From contig NZ_CP132976.1 of assembly GCF_030864005.1 (NCBI RefSeq), positions 620,001 to 684,000 of the forward strand: a stretch of DNA of 64,000 nucleotides. The letters run 5' to 3'. The position numbers and the translations under genes are program-made. Origin of the DNA: Achromobacter seleniivolatilans (GTDB lineage: Bacteria > Pseudomonadota > Gammaproteobacteria > Burkholderiales > Burkholderiaceae_B). Within the stretch, counting starts at the first letter, position 1, and every line of letters starts with the position of its first letter. Under the pieces are notes generated by a model. That model was not told the DNA's origin and made no database searches. It saw nothing but the letters and a program-made list of their open reading frames with translations. Shown one piece after another: positions 35,123 through 44,023 of the stretch.

Positions 35123-36235
35123 ATGAGTCAATTGTTCAGCCCCACATCGGTCGGTAATGTCGATCTGGTCAACCGCATTGTCATTGCACCGATGTGTGAA
35201 TACTCGGCCGAAGAGGGCCGTGCTACCGATTGGCACATGATCCACCTGGGTCATCTGGCGCTGTCTGGGGCTGCGTTGCTGTTCACGGAAGCTACCGCCG
35301 TTGAACCCGACGGCCGGATTTCCCCGGGAGACCTGGGGCTGTGGTCCGACGAAACCGAAAGCGCGCTCGGACGGGTGGTGGACGCCATTCGCCGCTATTC
35401 GCCCATCAAACTGGGCATCCAGCTGGGCCATGCGGGCCGCAAGGCATCCAGCGATGCGCCTTGGAATGGCGGGCAACTGGTGCCGGCCAGCCAAGGCGGC
35501 TGGCAAGGGTGGGCGCCGTCCGCCATTGCGCACAATGCCTCCGAACCGCCGCCTCATGCTTTGGATGACGCCGGTCTGGCGCGGGTCCGCGATGCCTTTG
35601 TTGATAGCGCCCGGCGCGCCATACGCCTGGGTTTCGACGCGATTGAGCTGCATGCTGCGCATGGCTATCTGCTGCATCAGTTTCTGTCGCCGCTGTCGAA
35701 CCAGCGCCAGGATGCTTATGGCGGTTCACTGGAAAACCGTATGCGCTTCCCGCTGGAAGTCTTTCAGGCGCTGCGCGAAGTCACGCCGCCTTCCGTAGCG
35801 CTGGGCGTGCGCGTGTCGGCCACGGATTGGGTGGACGGCGGCTGGGATCTGGAACAAACCCTGGTGTTTGCGCAGTTGCTGAAAGAGCGCGGCTGTGAGT
35901 TCATCGACGTGTCCAGCGGCGGGGTGTCCTCGCAGCAAAAGATTCCGGTGGGCCCGAACTACCAGGTGCCGTTTGCCGACGAAATCAAGCGTCGTGTGGG
36001 CATGCCCACCATTACCGTCGGCCTCATTACCGAAGCGCAGCAAGCGGAAGACATCATTGTTCAGGGGCAGGCCGACATGGTCGCGCTGGCGCGCGGCATG
36101 CTGTATGACCCGCGCTGGCCGTGGCACGCGGCCGCGCAATTGGGCGGGCAAGTGACTGCGCCCCGTCAATACTGGCGCTCGCAACCGCGCGAACAAAAGG
36201 AACTCTTCGGCGAAACACGCTTCGGCCAACGTTGA
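35123..36235 (+). CDS. Old Yellow Enzyme family ene-reductase (XenA/YqjM type)
   Basis: A 370-residue FMN enzyme that reduces activated C=C bonds or nitro groups with NAD(P)H. The thermophilic-like/XenA branch is indicated by the cysteine in APMCEYSAEEG near residue 25 and by HAGRKASSDAPW. The catalytic pair is in ELHAAHGYLLHQFLSP and the flavin phosphate site is near VGLITEAQQAEDI and LARGMLYDPRW. GGAG sits nine bases before the ATG. It precedes a bidirectional terminator. Its natural substrate is unknown, and it may or may not be co-transcribed with ehuBCDA. Confidence 0.9.
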   Translation: MSQLFSPTSVGNVDLVNRIVIAPMCEYSAEEGRATDWHMIHLGHLALSGAALLFTEATAVEPDGRISPGDLGLWSDETESALGRVVDAIRRYSPIKLGIQLGHAGRKASSDAPWNGGQLVPASQGGWQGWAPSAIAHNASEPPPHALDDAGLARVRDAFVDSARRAIRLGFDAIELHAAHGYLLHQFLSPLSNQRQDAYGGSLENRMRFPLEVFQALREVTPPSVALGVRVSATDWVDGGWDLEQTLVFAQLLKERGCEFIDVSSGGVSSQQKIPVGPNYQVPFADEIKRRVGMPTITVGLITEAQQAEDIIVQGQADMVALARGMLYDPRWPWHAAAQLGGQVTAPRQYWRSQPREQKELFGETRFGQR

Positions 36236-36254
36236 ACGACATCGCACCGACTAA

Positions 36255-36290
36255 AAAAATGCCGCCTGAACATAAACAGGCGGCATTTTT
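36255..36290. terminator. Bidirectional terminator
   Basis: AAAAATGCCGCCTG/CAGGCGGCATTTTT, perfect 14-bp stem with an 8-base loop and A/T runs at both sides. It lies between the convergent Old Yellow Enzyme and dUTPase genes. Confidence 0.92.
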
Positions 36291-36310
36291 CTTGTGTGGC
36301 GGCGGGCAGC

Positions 36311-36997
36311 TTACAAGCGTGAGTAAGCCTGTTCCAGCTCGCGTTGCAAGCTGTCGGCAAAGTCGGCGCTGGCCGGGTCCAGCTGCGCCAGCAGGCGGGC
36401 CAGCACGACGTTGTCTTCTTCGCCGTTCCAGATCTTGATGTAGGTGCCTTCCTTGTAGCCATGTTGCTGGCGGAAGATGTTCAGCACGTTTTTCGACACG
36501 TATTGCGTGTAGGCGTCGTTCCAGCTCATCTGGCAAGCCGTCATGGTCTGTTCCAGCACCTTGTAGCTGGCACGGCCGCAGACGGCCAGGCCGCCGATCA
36601 GTTCCAGCAATTCGGGCACCGTCAGCGCGTCCAGCGCATAGGCCTTGCCGTCCAGCGTTACCGAAGCGGGGGTGGCCAGATCGGCCATCAGCGCGCTAGA
36701 CGCGGCATCTTGCTTGCCGCCAGCGGCAACAATCGTGTGCGACAGGTAGAAGTGCAGGATATCCACCAGTTCCATCTGCACCTGGGGCAGGTCGATGGTT
36801 TGCTTCTTCCACCACTTCCAGCCGTAGTGTTCCAGCGCCTCGGCGGATTCAACGAAAGCGGCGCGCAGAAAGCGTGCTCCGCCGTTAACCCAGTCGGGAT
36901 TGATCATGCTGTTCAAGTAGTCCTGCAACTTCAGCATCGTGGCCGCTTGGGCCTGGTTCAATCCGACAACGTTATTCACTTTCACTCCGAGGTTCAT
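36311..36997 (-). CDS. dUTP diphosphatase, dimeric all-alpha type
   Basis: A 228-residue protein of the all-alpha dUTPase family (MazG-like fold), which hydrolyses dUTP to dUMP and keeps uracil out of DNA. The helix FVESAEALEHYGWKWWKK carries the first acidic metal site and ELVDILHFYLS the second, as in this family. It is the last of three minus-strand genes (DedA, a small membrane protein, dUTPase) ending at the bidirectional terminator. It differs wholly from the trimeric Dut type, whose gene would be elsewhere if present. Confidence 0.85.
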   Translation of the reverse strand: MNLGVKVNNVVGLNQAQAATMLKLQDYLNSMINPDWVNGGARFLRAAFVESAEALEHYGWKWWKKQTIDLPQVQMELVDILHFYLSHTIVAAGGKQDAASSALMADLATPASVTLDGKAYALDALTVPELLELIGGLAVCGRASYKVLEQTMTACQMSWNDAYTQYVSKNVLNIFRQQHGYKEGTYIKIWNGEEDNVVLARLLAQLDPASADFADSLQRELEQAYSRL

Positions 36998-37054
36998 AGG
37001 GTCTTTGCAACTGCGGCGGAAATGTTAGCACCATTGCCGGCCGGCCTTGCGGCA

Positions 37055-37606
37055 TCAGCCCCCGTCCTTGCGGTACGACGACTGCTTCAGTGGCGGAAGC
37101 TTGTCCTGGAGCGTCTTGCGCGGATTGCGCACGCCGCTGGCTGCCTTGAAGAGCATAAAGGCGAAGAATCCCAGGAAAATGGCGGGCACCAGTTGGTCCA
37201 GGTCGAAATGCGGGTTGCGCAGCGCCCGGAAGCCGATGTTCACGGCGGCCCAGCCGGCCAGCATGCCCGCAATCGTCAAAATGATGCCAATCTTGCGCTG
37301 GCGCGCGCGACGCGCCATGGACACCGTGCCTTCGTCAGACTGCTGGGGAGCAGTCGAGCCGGGCGGATTGGTGCTAGCCCGTGATTGCAAAGGGGGCAGG
37401 GCGGGCTTGCCCCAAGGGGCCGTGGACAGGGAATCAGCAGTAGTTGCCGGGACAGGCCGCGAGGCGGGTGCGGCAATGGGGCTGGCCGCCTGCCGGCTGG
37501 CTTCACGCTTATCGGGCACCCGGCCGGGTGTCGTGCCGCCCGCGCGCGTCAGGTTTTCGATGTAGCGCGCAAAGTCGCCATCTTTCGGCTCGGAATCAAT
37601 AGCCAT
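37055..37606 (-). CDS. Hypothetical membrane protein with disordered N-terminus
   Basis: I do not recognise a named family. The 183-residue product begins with about 95 residues rich in proline, alanine, serine and charge, probably disordered and cytoplasmic. Two hydrophobic segments follow (IGIILTIAGMLAGWAAVNIGF and LVPAIFLGFFAFMLFK) and a short basic tail. GGAGAAGGG precedes the ATG. It lies 13 bases after the DedA gene and 57 before the dUTPase gene, so all three are probably one transcript. Confidence 0.75.
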   Translation of the reverse strand: MAIDSEPKDGDFARYIENLTRAGGTTPGRVPDKREASRQAASPIAAPASRPVPATTADSLSTAPWGKPALPPLQSRASTNPPGSTAPQQSDEGTVSMARRARQRKIGIILTIAGMLAGWAAVNIGFRALRNPHFDLDQLVPAIFLGFFAFMLFKAASGVRNPRKTLQDKLPPLKQSSYRKDGG

Positions 37607-37619
37607 GCCCTTCTCCGGT

Positions 37620-38258
37620 TCAAGTGCCGCGACGTTGGCGCGCCGGTTGACGGCGCTTGCGCAGCATAGCGAGCAGAAGCCCGCATCCTAGCAGGACGGA
37701 GAGACCTGCGCCGATCATCATGGCGATCTGCTGGGCGTTCTCGGCGGTGCCCAGGCTGCGCGCGGTGATATAACCCGGCGCCAGCATCAGCGGCATCCAT
37801 AAAAGGGCAGACAAGACATTGGCCAGTTGAAAACGGCTTTGCGCCATGCCCATGACGCCCGCGACTGTCGGGATGGTTGAGCGGATCGGACCCAGAAACC
37901 GGCCGATCAGCACCGAGGCGAAGCCATAACGGTAGAAGAACAATCGTGCGCGCGCCACGCCGGTGCGTTGCTGCTTGAGCGGCCAGCGGCGCAGTGCAGT
38001 GGGGCCAACCCAGCGGCCCAGCCAATAAGACAGCGCGTCACCGACGATGGCGCCGGCAATGCCCCAGGTGATGACACCCCAGGGGTCCAGCGTGCCTGCG
38101 CCGATCAGGCCGCCCGTCAGCAGCATTAACGCTGTCGCGGGAATGAACAACCCCAGCAGCACCATGGATTCGCCCAACGTCAGCAAAAAAGTGATCGGGC
38201 CGGCCCATACCTGGTTGGCCTCGATGAACTGGCCGATCTGGTCTATATAGTGATCCAT
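37620..38258 (-). CDS. DedA family membrane protein
   Basis: A 212-residue inner-membrane protein of the DedA/VTT family, whose members act as lipid scramblases or undecaprenyl-phosphate flippases and affect envelope integrity. Diagnostic stretches are the early acidic residue in LLTLGESMVLLGLFIPATAL, the GDALSYWLGRWVG loop and FGRF-like RFLGPIRSTIPTVAGVMGM. It is divergent from the YdjM-like gene across a 107-base AT-rich gap that must hold both promoters. Confidence 0.9.
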   Translation of the reverse strand: MDHYIDQIGQFIEANQVWAGPITFLLTLGESMVLLGLFIPATALMLLTGGLIGAGTLDPWGVITWGIAGAIVGDALSYWLGRWVGPTALRRWPLKQQRTGVARARLFFYRYGFASVLIGRFLGPIRSTIPTVAGVMGMAQSRFQLANVLSALLWMPLMLAPGYITARSLGTAENAQQIAMMIGAGLSVLLGCGLLLAMLRKRRQPARQRRGT

Positions 38259-38365
38259 AAACGCTTAGTTGAAAATTAGCTGAATGCAATCGGGTATCTT
38301 AACGCCTGCTTTGATGGCAAGTTGTTAACTAGGCTGTCTGATTGATGCTTAATCGTTGAGGGACT

Positions 38366-39406
38366 ATGGATTCGGTGACACAAGCGGTGCTGGGCGCGGG
38401 CATACAGGGGGCGATGCTGGGGCGCTTTCAGGGGCGGCGGGCGCTGATTTACGGCGCGGCGCTGGCCACCGTGCCGGATCTGGACGTCTTGATGCGCTAT
38501 CCAGACCCGGTGTCGCTGATGACCTATCACCGGGGTTTTTCGCATTCCATCTTTGTGCTGACCGGCCTGGCGCTCTTCTTGACGTGGCTGATCCGGAAAT
38601 ACTGGCCGCAAGCGCCATACGGGGGGCGCAGGTTGTTCCTGACCTTATGGCTGGTACTGGTGACGCATCCCGTGTTGGACGCCTTCACCGTTTACGGTAC
38701 GCAGCTGTTCTGGCCGTGGGCGTCCATACCTGAAAGCTGGTCGGCAATTTTCATTATCGACCCGATCTACACCGTGCCTTTACTGCTGGGAGTCCTGTTT
38801 GCCATCGCAGTCGGCATGACCGGTCTGGCCCGCCGTCTGCTGACAGTTGCGCTGATTTTCAGCACGGCGTACCTGGGTTTCGGACTGGCTGGCCGGATTG
38901 CCGCTGAAAACCGCGTGCGCGACGCGATGCAGCAGCAGGGTATTGCCGTCACGGAGCTGCGGGCTGTGTCTACACCGTTCAACACGCTGGTGTGGCGCGT
39001 GATCGCCAAGACGTCAGATGGCAATTACTACGAAGCGGTCAGCAGCCTGTTCGACCGAGGCCAGCCCGAATGGCTGCGCCAGCCGCTGAATCTGGATCTT
39101 GCCCGTGCCTTGGCGGACGTACCGCTGCACGAGCGCTTGCGCTGGTTCACGGATAACTGGCTGCGGTATGACGCCATCGGCGGCGCGCTGGTGGTGACCG
39201 ACCTACGCATGGGCATGGCTGGACACTACACCTTTCGCTTCAAAATGGCCGAACGTGCGCCGGATGGCAGTTGGAAGCCGGTTACGCCATCTGCGTGGCC
39301 GAGCGAAAGAGGCGGGTGGGCCGAGATGAAACTGGTGCTGTCCCGCATCTTTCATGAACAGCCGCCGTTGCCACTGGCAGAGTGGTCGACGTTGTCGCTG
39401 AAGTAG
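38366..39406 (+). CDS. YdjM-like membrane-bound metal-dependent hydrolase family protein
   Basis: A 346-residue protein with about four hydrophobic segments and a large C-terminal soluble part. Histidines and aspartates characteristic of the YdjM/LexA-binding inner-membrane family are present: MDSVTQAVLGAGI at the start, VPDLDVLM, YHRGFSHSIF and THPVLDAFTVYG. The biochemical role of the family is uncertain. It stands alone, divergent from the DedA gene and convergent with the TetR gene, with only 16 bases to the latter's stop. Confidence 0.82.
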   Translation: MDSVTQAVLGAGIQGAMLGRFQGRRALIYGAALATVPDLDVLMRYPDPVSLMTYHRGFSHSIFVLTGLALFLTWLIRKYWPQAPYGGRRLFLTLWLVLVTHPVLDAFTVYGTQLFWPWASIPESWSAIFIIDPIYTVPLLLGVLFAIAVGMTGLARRLLTVALIFSTAYLGFGLAGRIAAENRVRDAMQQQGIAVTELRAVSTPFNTLVWRVIAKTSDGNYYEAVSSLFDRGQPEWLRQPLNLDLARALADVPLHERLRWFTDNWLRYDAIGGALVVTDLRMGMAGHYTFRFKMAERAPDGSWKPVTPSAWPSERGGWAEMKLVLSRIFHEQPPLPLAEWSTLSLK

Positions 39407-39422
39407 GCGCAGCCGATTCGGC

Positions 39423-40082
39423 TCAAGCGCAGGCGGCTATCGCCATGCTTCCAACCATTGCAGCAATGTCCGCAACGTCTTTTTCCGACAAGGCTTCTAC
39501 GCCAAGCCGGCGCAAAAGCGTCTCGCGCGCAACGGCAAACGCGAGCGCTTGGCCCAGGATCGCGTGAGCGCGAAGAATGGGCGCGCGGTCGCCGCGCGCT
39601 TCTTCCCGGCTGTCCGCAACCAGGTCCGCGACGCTCTGGTGCAGCGGTTGGAATAGACGCGCGTAAAGCGCATCGAATTGGTCCGTGGGCTGGAGCTGCT
39701 CGCGCGCCAGCAGCAGACTGCCGGCGGTAGATGTCTTGGAATCAAGCAAGGCAAAAACAAAGTCCTGCATCAGCACCCCGAGCGCTGCACTAGCCGCGCC
39801 GCCAGACGCGACCGCTGGCCGGGGCAGGTCAAGGCGCAGGACAATGTTCGCCGCCACATGCTCGAGAACGGCCGTATAAACGCCTTCCTTGCCGCCGAAG
39901 TGGTAGGGAATCGCGGATTGATTCACCCGCGCTTCTTCCACCAGTTGCCGGGTGCGCACGCCGTCGAATCCAAGACGGCCAAACAGCGTCAAGCCTGCCT
40001 GGATGAGCCGTTCGCGGGTTTCGCGGCTGCGTGCATTAAGAGTGTCTTGATCGATCATCGATGTCGTTATGTTCTGGCTCAT
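39423..40082 (-). CDS. TetR family regulator (CerR-type C-terminal domain)
   Basis: A 219-residue regulator with helix-turn-helix at about 20-70 (IQAGLTLFGRLGFDGVRTRQLVEE, NQSAIPYHFGGKEGVY) and a C-terminal domain of the CerR/DUF1956 kind. It starts eight bases after the M24 gene stop, so the two form one transcript. Its likely operators are the tandem palindromes at 41388-41416 in front of that transcript, which implies autoregulation. An internal ATG at 40055 is an alternative start. Confidence 0.86.
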   Translation of the reverse strand: MSQNITTSMIDQDTLNARSRETRERLIQAGLTLFGRLGFDGVRTRQLVEEARVNQSAIPYHFGGKEGVYTAVLEHVAANIVLRLDLPRPAVASGGAASAALGVLMQDFVFALLDSKTSTAGSLLLAREQLQPTDQFDALYARLFQPLHQSVADLVADSREEARGDRAPILRAHAILGQALAFAVARETLLRRLGVEALSEKDVADIAAMVGSMAIAACA

Positions 40083-40090
40083 TCATCCAG

Positions 40091-41341
40091 CTAACAATCT
40101 GCGTGCATGAGCCATGTGGAGTTCTCGTTCAACGCTATGCCGGCAGCCTGGCCGACAAGAACGGTGCCGCCGATATTAGCCATGTGGCGGCCAAAGGCGC
40201 AATTTGGTTCGAAGGCAAAACACATTCCTTCTTGTAGCGGCACGTCGCGTCCCACCGTGGGCAGCCGTTTGAGCGCAGGATACCGGGCGGCTTCGGGCAG
40301 CGATTCGATGCCGGGCGCCGTGCCAAACCCCACGGGACCATAGGGATTGATGCTGTGAATCAACGGATGCACGTGCCAGCCGCCGGCATCCAGCAAAGGC
40401 GCTTCCATAGCATCGACCACATACCCGAACGTATTGCCCGGTTTCAGAGCCCGAATACCTGCTTCGTAGCTCGCGCGCGCAACTTCCGCCGCGCGCAAGA
40501 TGTCGGGGTGAACAGCGCCGATCGCAACGGCGGCCTGATGTTGCGTCTCCATCATCCCGTACAAGGCAAAAATCTCAGACAGAACGAGATCACCCTCACG
40601 CAGAATCCGCGGTTGCTGGGCGCGGTATTGCCAGGCCGCGGGCCCCCAGCCGATAAATTCGGGTCCAGAACCTAACAGGATCTCTGCGGTATAGCCGCCC
40701 ATTGAAAAACACGTGGCTGTCACTGCGGCGACCAGGGTGGCTTCGGACACGCCAGGTCTTGCGGTGGCCCGCAGCGTTTCACTCATTGCTTCGCCAATAT
40801 TGGCGGCGTGGCGCAACAAGGCCTGTTCTTCCTGGCTTTTGACAGAGGCGCGTTGGAAGAACGGCCGGAATACCGGTACGAAAGTCGCCTGGGGCAGCGC
40901 CGCCTCCAAGCCCTGGAGCGTGCGGGCGGGCATTGCGCCATCGAAATAAAAAGGCGGATAGGGCTCCAAACCGATCACGCCGATGCGCGGTGCATTCATG
41001 TGCAGGCTTGCCAGCCAAGCCCCGACATCGCGGCCGGTCTTGCCGACATGCAACTGCTCGGGGGCGATCCACTGCTGATCTCCGTGCAGCGCGGCCTGCA
41101 TGTGATCGGCCACCATCAGCGACGCAAACGTGTAGACCCGCGGAGGCGCATCGCCCACAAAGACCACCATCGATCCTGGCCGGTCGTTGGTGAAATAGCA
41201 GTCATGCGCAAAACCAGCGGGAGCAGCGGCCTCCCGGTCGCCGTAAACAATCAACGCCTCCAGGCCTTCGGCCGCCATGAGGTCGCGGGCGAGTTGCCAG
41301 CGGCGGTCGCGTTCAGTCAGGGAAAGAGTGGGTGAGGACAT
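40091..41341 (-). CDS. M24-fold (pita-bread) protein, creatinase/prolidase-like, degenerate metal site
   Basis: A 416-residue two-domain protein: a creatinase-type N-domain (about 1-160) and a pita-bread C-domain beginning near KSQEEQALLRHAANIG. Aminopeptidases and prolidases of the family use D, D, H, E, E. Here the two aspartate positions read LVLSEIFALYG and METQHQAA, the histidine region is HPLIHSINPYG, the first glutamate is kept (FAFEPNC), and the last is replaced in ANIGGTVLVG. It is therefore unlikely to be a normal two-metal peptidase and may be a creatinase-like C-N hydrolase; creatinase's catalytic histidine is also not obvious. I prefer ATG 41341; a TTG at 41395 extends the frame into the operators. 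Confidence 0.78.
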   Translation of the reverse strand: MSSPTLSLTERDRRWQLARDLMAAEGLEALIVYGDREAAAPAGFAHDCYFTNDRPGSMVVFVGDAPPRVYTFASLMVADHMQAALHGDQQWIAPEQLHVGKTGRDVGAWLASLHMNAPRIGVIGLEPYPPFYFDGAMPARTLQGLEAALPQATFVPVFRPFFQRASVKSQEEQALLRHAANIGEAMSETLRATARPGVSEATLVAAVTATCFSMGGYTAEILLGSGPEFIGWGPAAWQYRAQQPRILREGDLVLSEIFALYGMMETQHQAAVAIGAVHPDILRAAEVARASYEAGIRALKPGNTFGYVVDAMEAPLLDAGGWHVHPLIHSINPYGPVGFGTAPGIESLPEAARYPALKRLPTVGRDVPLQEGMCFAFEPNCAFGRHMANIGGTVLVGQAAGIALNENSTWLMHADC

Positions 41342-41387
41342 GCTTGGCGCGCTCCGGTTAAAGCGATTAAGGTCCGGCAAATATAAG

Positions 41388-41416
41388 TCATTCAAATGAA
41401 TGATTCAAGTGAATGA
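41388..41416. promoter_or_regulatory. Two tandem TetR-type palindromes
   Basis: TCATTCA-AA-TGAATGA (41388-41403) is a perfect 7-2-7 palindrome. TGATTCA-AG-TGAATGA (41401-41416) is a second copy with one arm mismatch, offset by 13 bp. They sit upstream of the M24-TetR transcript in the gap shared with the divergent IclR gene. Confidence 0.6.
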
Positions 41417-41518
41417 ATTATTAATAAGTACCGAAAAGTGCCTTGGATGTCCGGATCGCGTGCGTTTGGAGCAAGGCTGGGCCTGACGTTGACCGCCTGC
41501 TGATGCTTGGATTATTCT

Positions 41519-41557
41519 TGTTCTCTATTAAGGAACATCGGTTCCGTTTTATGGAAC
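41519..41557 (+). promoter_or_regulatory. IclR-type operator boxes before the iclR-pepE operon
   Basis: TGTTC...GAACA (41519-41537), GGAAC-ATCG-GTTCC (41532-41545) and GTTCC-GTTTTAT-GGAAC (41541-41557) overlap in series. GTTCC/GGAAC arms with a 7-base centre are typical of IclR-family sites. The last arm also serves as the ribosome site of the IclR gene at 41562. Confidence 0.55.
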
Positions 41558-41561
41558 AAGT

Positions 41562-42329
41562 ATGAGTATTCTAGATGGCGTCCAGCGCGTGCTATCGCTG
41601 TACGCAGAAGGCGCGGTCGAACTGAGCTTTACCGATGTGTCTGCGCGCCTGTCCATGCCCAAAAGCACGGCATCCCGTTTGCTGAATCAGATGCAGCACT
41701 ACGGCATGCTGGATCAGGACGTGGCCACGCGGCGTTATCGCCCCGGCGCCTTGCTGGCGCAAGCCGTGCGTGCGGGAATGACCGCGACTCCGCTGGATGA
41801 GGCTTGCCGCATTGTGTTGGCTCGCTTGTCGGAAGACAGCGGGCTGACCGCCTATCTGTCCACGCTCAATCAACGAGAAACCGTGGTGCTGCAACGGTTG
41901 AATGGCTCGCATCCGGTGCAAGTGCTGTCGCCTCCGGGTTCCCGGCGCGCTGCATCGGGCACCGCGATGGGCCGTGCTTTGCTGTCGCGTCTGAGCGATA
42001 CCGAGTTTCAGACCTTGTACGGCCAAGACTCCGCCCAGCCGCTGCCCATGGAAGGCCGGGATTGCCCGGCGACGGTCGGCGATTTGGCGCGGCTTGTCGA
42101 ACAGACTCGTGCGGACCATTGTGGAGTTGCGATCGATCAAGCCATGCCCGGCATCGGCGCCGTGGCGGCTGCGGTACGCGACCCCGCAACGGGCGAGCTG
42201 CGCGGATTGTGCCTGTCGTTTGTGTCGTTCCAAGCCGACGCCGCGCGGGTGGCCCGGCTGCGTGACTCCGTTCTGCAACAGGTCGCCACGCTGGGGCGTG
42301 AATTGAATGATCCCTACTGGTTGGCCTGA
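41562..42329 (+). CDS. IclR family transcriptional regulator
   Basis: A 255-residue regulator: winged helix-turn-helix at about 1-65 (VQRVLSLYAEG, SFTDVSARLSMPKSTASRLLNQM) and a C-terminal effector-binding domain (about 80-250) with the family pattern PVQVLSPPGSRRAASGTAMGRALLS. It directly precedes pepE, DUF1177, the AroM-type gene and a Bug binding protein, and is divergent from the M24-TetR pair. It is the obvious candidate for substrate-responsive control of the operon, acting through the boxes at 41519-41557. Confidence 0.9.
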   Translation: MSILDGVQRVLSLYAEGAVELSFTDVSARLSMPKSTASRLLNQMQHYGMLDQDVATRRYRPGALLAQAVRAGMTATPLDEACRIVLARLSEDSGLTAYLSTLNQRETVVLQRLNGSHPVQVLSPPGSRRAASGTAMGRALLSRLSDTEFQTLYGQDSAQPLPMEGRDCPATVGDLARLVEQTRADHCGVAIDQAMPGIGAVAAAVRDPATGELRGLCLSFVSFQADAARVARLRDSVLQQVATLGRELNDPYWLA

Positions 42330-42392
42330 TAACCCCATTCAGATTTGTCCGCGTCAGTGGACACCCCAAACTCCCTCTACGGAATTTCTTCC

Positions 42393-43097
42393 ATGAACCT
42401 CTTGCTTCTTAGCAATTCCAGCAGCGACGCCGGTTATCTGGTGCACGCCATGCCCGACATTCGCGAACTGATCGAGTCTGTGCCGCAAGGCGCGCCGGCC
42501 GTGTTCCTGCCGTATGCGGGCGTGACGCGCAATTGGGATGACTACACCGCGCTGGTGGTGTCGGCACTGGCGGACACAGGCTTGAATATTCAAGGTCTGC
42601 ATCGGGCGCAAGACCCGGTGGCTGCATTGGAAGCGGCATCGGTCATCATCGTGGGCGGCGGGAATACATTCAATCTGCTGGGCCAGTTGCGTCGTCAAGG
42701 TCTGCTCAGCGTCGTGGCACGCCGGGTACGCCAGGGCGCGGCCTATCTGGGCTGGAGCGCGGGTTCCAACCTGACGTGCCCCAGCATCTGCACCACGAAC
42801 GATATGCCCATCACGGACCCGGAAGGCTTCGACGCCTTGGGCCTGTTGTCGTTTCAAATCAATCCGCACTACACCAACGCCCATCCGCCCGGACACCGCG
42901 GTGAAACGCGCGCCCAGCGCCTGGCAGAGTTCTGCACACTGAATCCCACGATGCCGGTTCTGGGCTTGCCCGAAGGTTCTGCGCTGCGCGTGCGTGGCGA
43001 CAGTATTGCGTTGGTGGGGCCGCACGATGCGCCCTTGTTCGTGGGTCATCAAGAGCCGCGCGTGTTCCGGCCCGGCCCGCTGGAGATTCCGGCATGA
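42393..43097 (+). CDS. pepE: Peptidase E (alpha-aspartyl dipeptidase)
   Basis: A 234-residue serine peptidase of family S51, which cleaves Asp-X dipeptides in the cytoplasm. The body follows E. coli PepE closely: MNLLLLSNS at the start, GGGNTFNLL, the nucleophile elbow GWSAGSN with S122, then TNDMPITDPEGFDAL and INPHYTN, which supply the acid and histidine. I start at ATG 42393 to match the family; the frame is open to 42345. It overlaps the DUF1177 gene by four bases. In this context its true substrate may be a non-protein aspartyl or related amide rather than general peptides. Confidence 0.92.
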   Translation: MNLLLLSNSSSDAGYLVHAMPDIRELIESVPQGAPAVFLPYAGVTRNWDDYTALVVSALADTGLNIQGLHRAQDPVAALEAASVIIVGGGNTFNLLGQLRRQGLLSVVARRVRQGAAYLGWSAGSNLTCPSICTTNDMPITDPEGFDALGLLSFQINPHYTNAHPPGHRGETRAQRLAEFCTLNPTMPVLGLPEGSALRVRGDSIALVGPHDAPLFVGHQEPRVFRPGPLEIPA

Positions 43098-44023
43098 AGC
43101 AAGTTATCGACACCATCGAGCTTTTGTCGTCTGCCCACATCACAGGCGAAGCCGTGGCGCAGGTGCTGCGCGAGGCCGGCAATTGCGAGGTGACGGTCAC
43201 CCGGTTGGAGCGCGATGGCGCCGCCACGGATTTCCTTTCCATCGTGATTCCCGGTGCGGATGACGCCGCGCCGCAGCTCGGTATTGTTGGCCGCTTGGGC
43301 GGCATCGGTGCACGCCCCGCGGTGACGGGGCTGGTGTCCGACAGCGACGGCGCGGTCGTGGCTATTGCCGCCGCGCTCAAGCTGATGGCGATGGCTCGTC
43401 AGGGCGACGTAATGCCGGGCACGGTGCGCATTCGCACCCATATCTGCCCGCGCGCCGGTACGCGCCCGCACCACCCGGTGCCAATGATGCGTTCGCCTTT
43501 TCCCATGCGCGAAATGATGTCGCATGAAGTGGATACGCGCATGGACGCCATCCTGTCGGTGGACACCACGCGTGGCAACCGCCTGGTCAACAAACGCGGC
43601 GTGGCGTTGACGCCGGTCGCCAAGCAAGGCTATCTGTTGCGCATTCCCGAAACCATGCTGGACGTAATGGGCTGGGTCAGCGGTGAGCTGCCCGTGACCT
43701 TGCCGCTGACCACGCAAGACATCACGCCCTACGAAAACGGTTTGTGGCACGTGAATTCGTTGATGCAGCCTGCGATCGTCACCGACGCGCCGGTGGTCGG
43801 TGTGGCGCTGACCGCCCAGACCACCGTTCCCGGTTGTGCAACCGGCGTCACCAATGCCGTGGATGCTGACGTCGCCATGCGCTTTTGTATCGAGATCGCC
43901 AAGCTGTACGGCCAGGGCACGATGACGTTTTTCGACGACGCGGAATGGGGCGCGCTGCAACGCCGCTATGGGTCGATGGCTCACCTGCAAACGGTCGGTC
44001 ATGAAGAAGGCGCCGCGCAATGA
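43094..44023 (+). CDS. DUF1177 domain protein
   Basis: A 309-residue cytoplasmic protein matching the DUF1177 family in overall form; the family has no established reaction. Conserved-looking stretches are TRLERDGAATDFLSIVIPG, RIRTHICPRAGTRPHHPVPMMRSPFPM and VDADVAMRFCIEIAKLYGQGTMTFFDD. The histidine- and cysteine-rich ICPRAGTRPHHPVP segment could bind a metal. It is translationally coupled to both neighbours, pepE and the AroM-type gene, by ATGA overlaps, so the three products are likely to act together. Confidence 0.82.
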   Translation: MKQVIDTIELLSSAHITGEAVAQVLREAGNCEVTVTRLERDGAATDFLSIVIPGADDAAPQLGIVGRLGGIGARPAVTGLVSDSDGAVVAIAAALKLMAMARQGDVMPGTVRIRTHICPRAGTRPHHPVPMMRSPFPMREMMSHEVDTRMDAILSVDTTRGNRLVNKRGVALTPVAKQGYLLRIPETMLDVMGWVSGELPVTLPLTTQDITPYENGLWHVNSLMQPAIVTDAPVVGVALTAQTTVPGCATGVTNAVDADVAMRFCIEIAKLYGQGTMTFFDDAEWGALQRRYGSMAHLQTVGHEEGAAQ

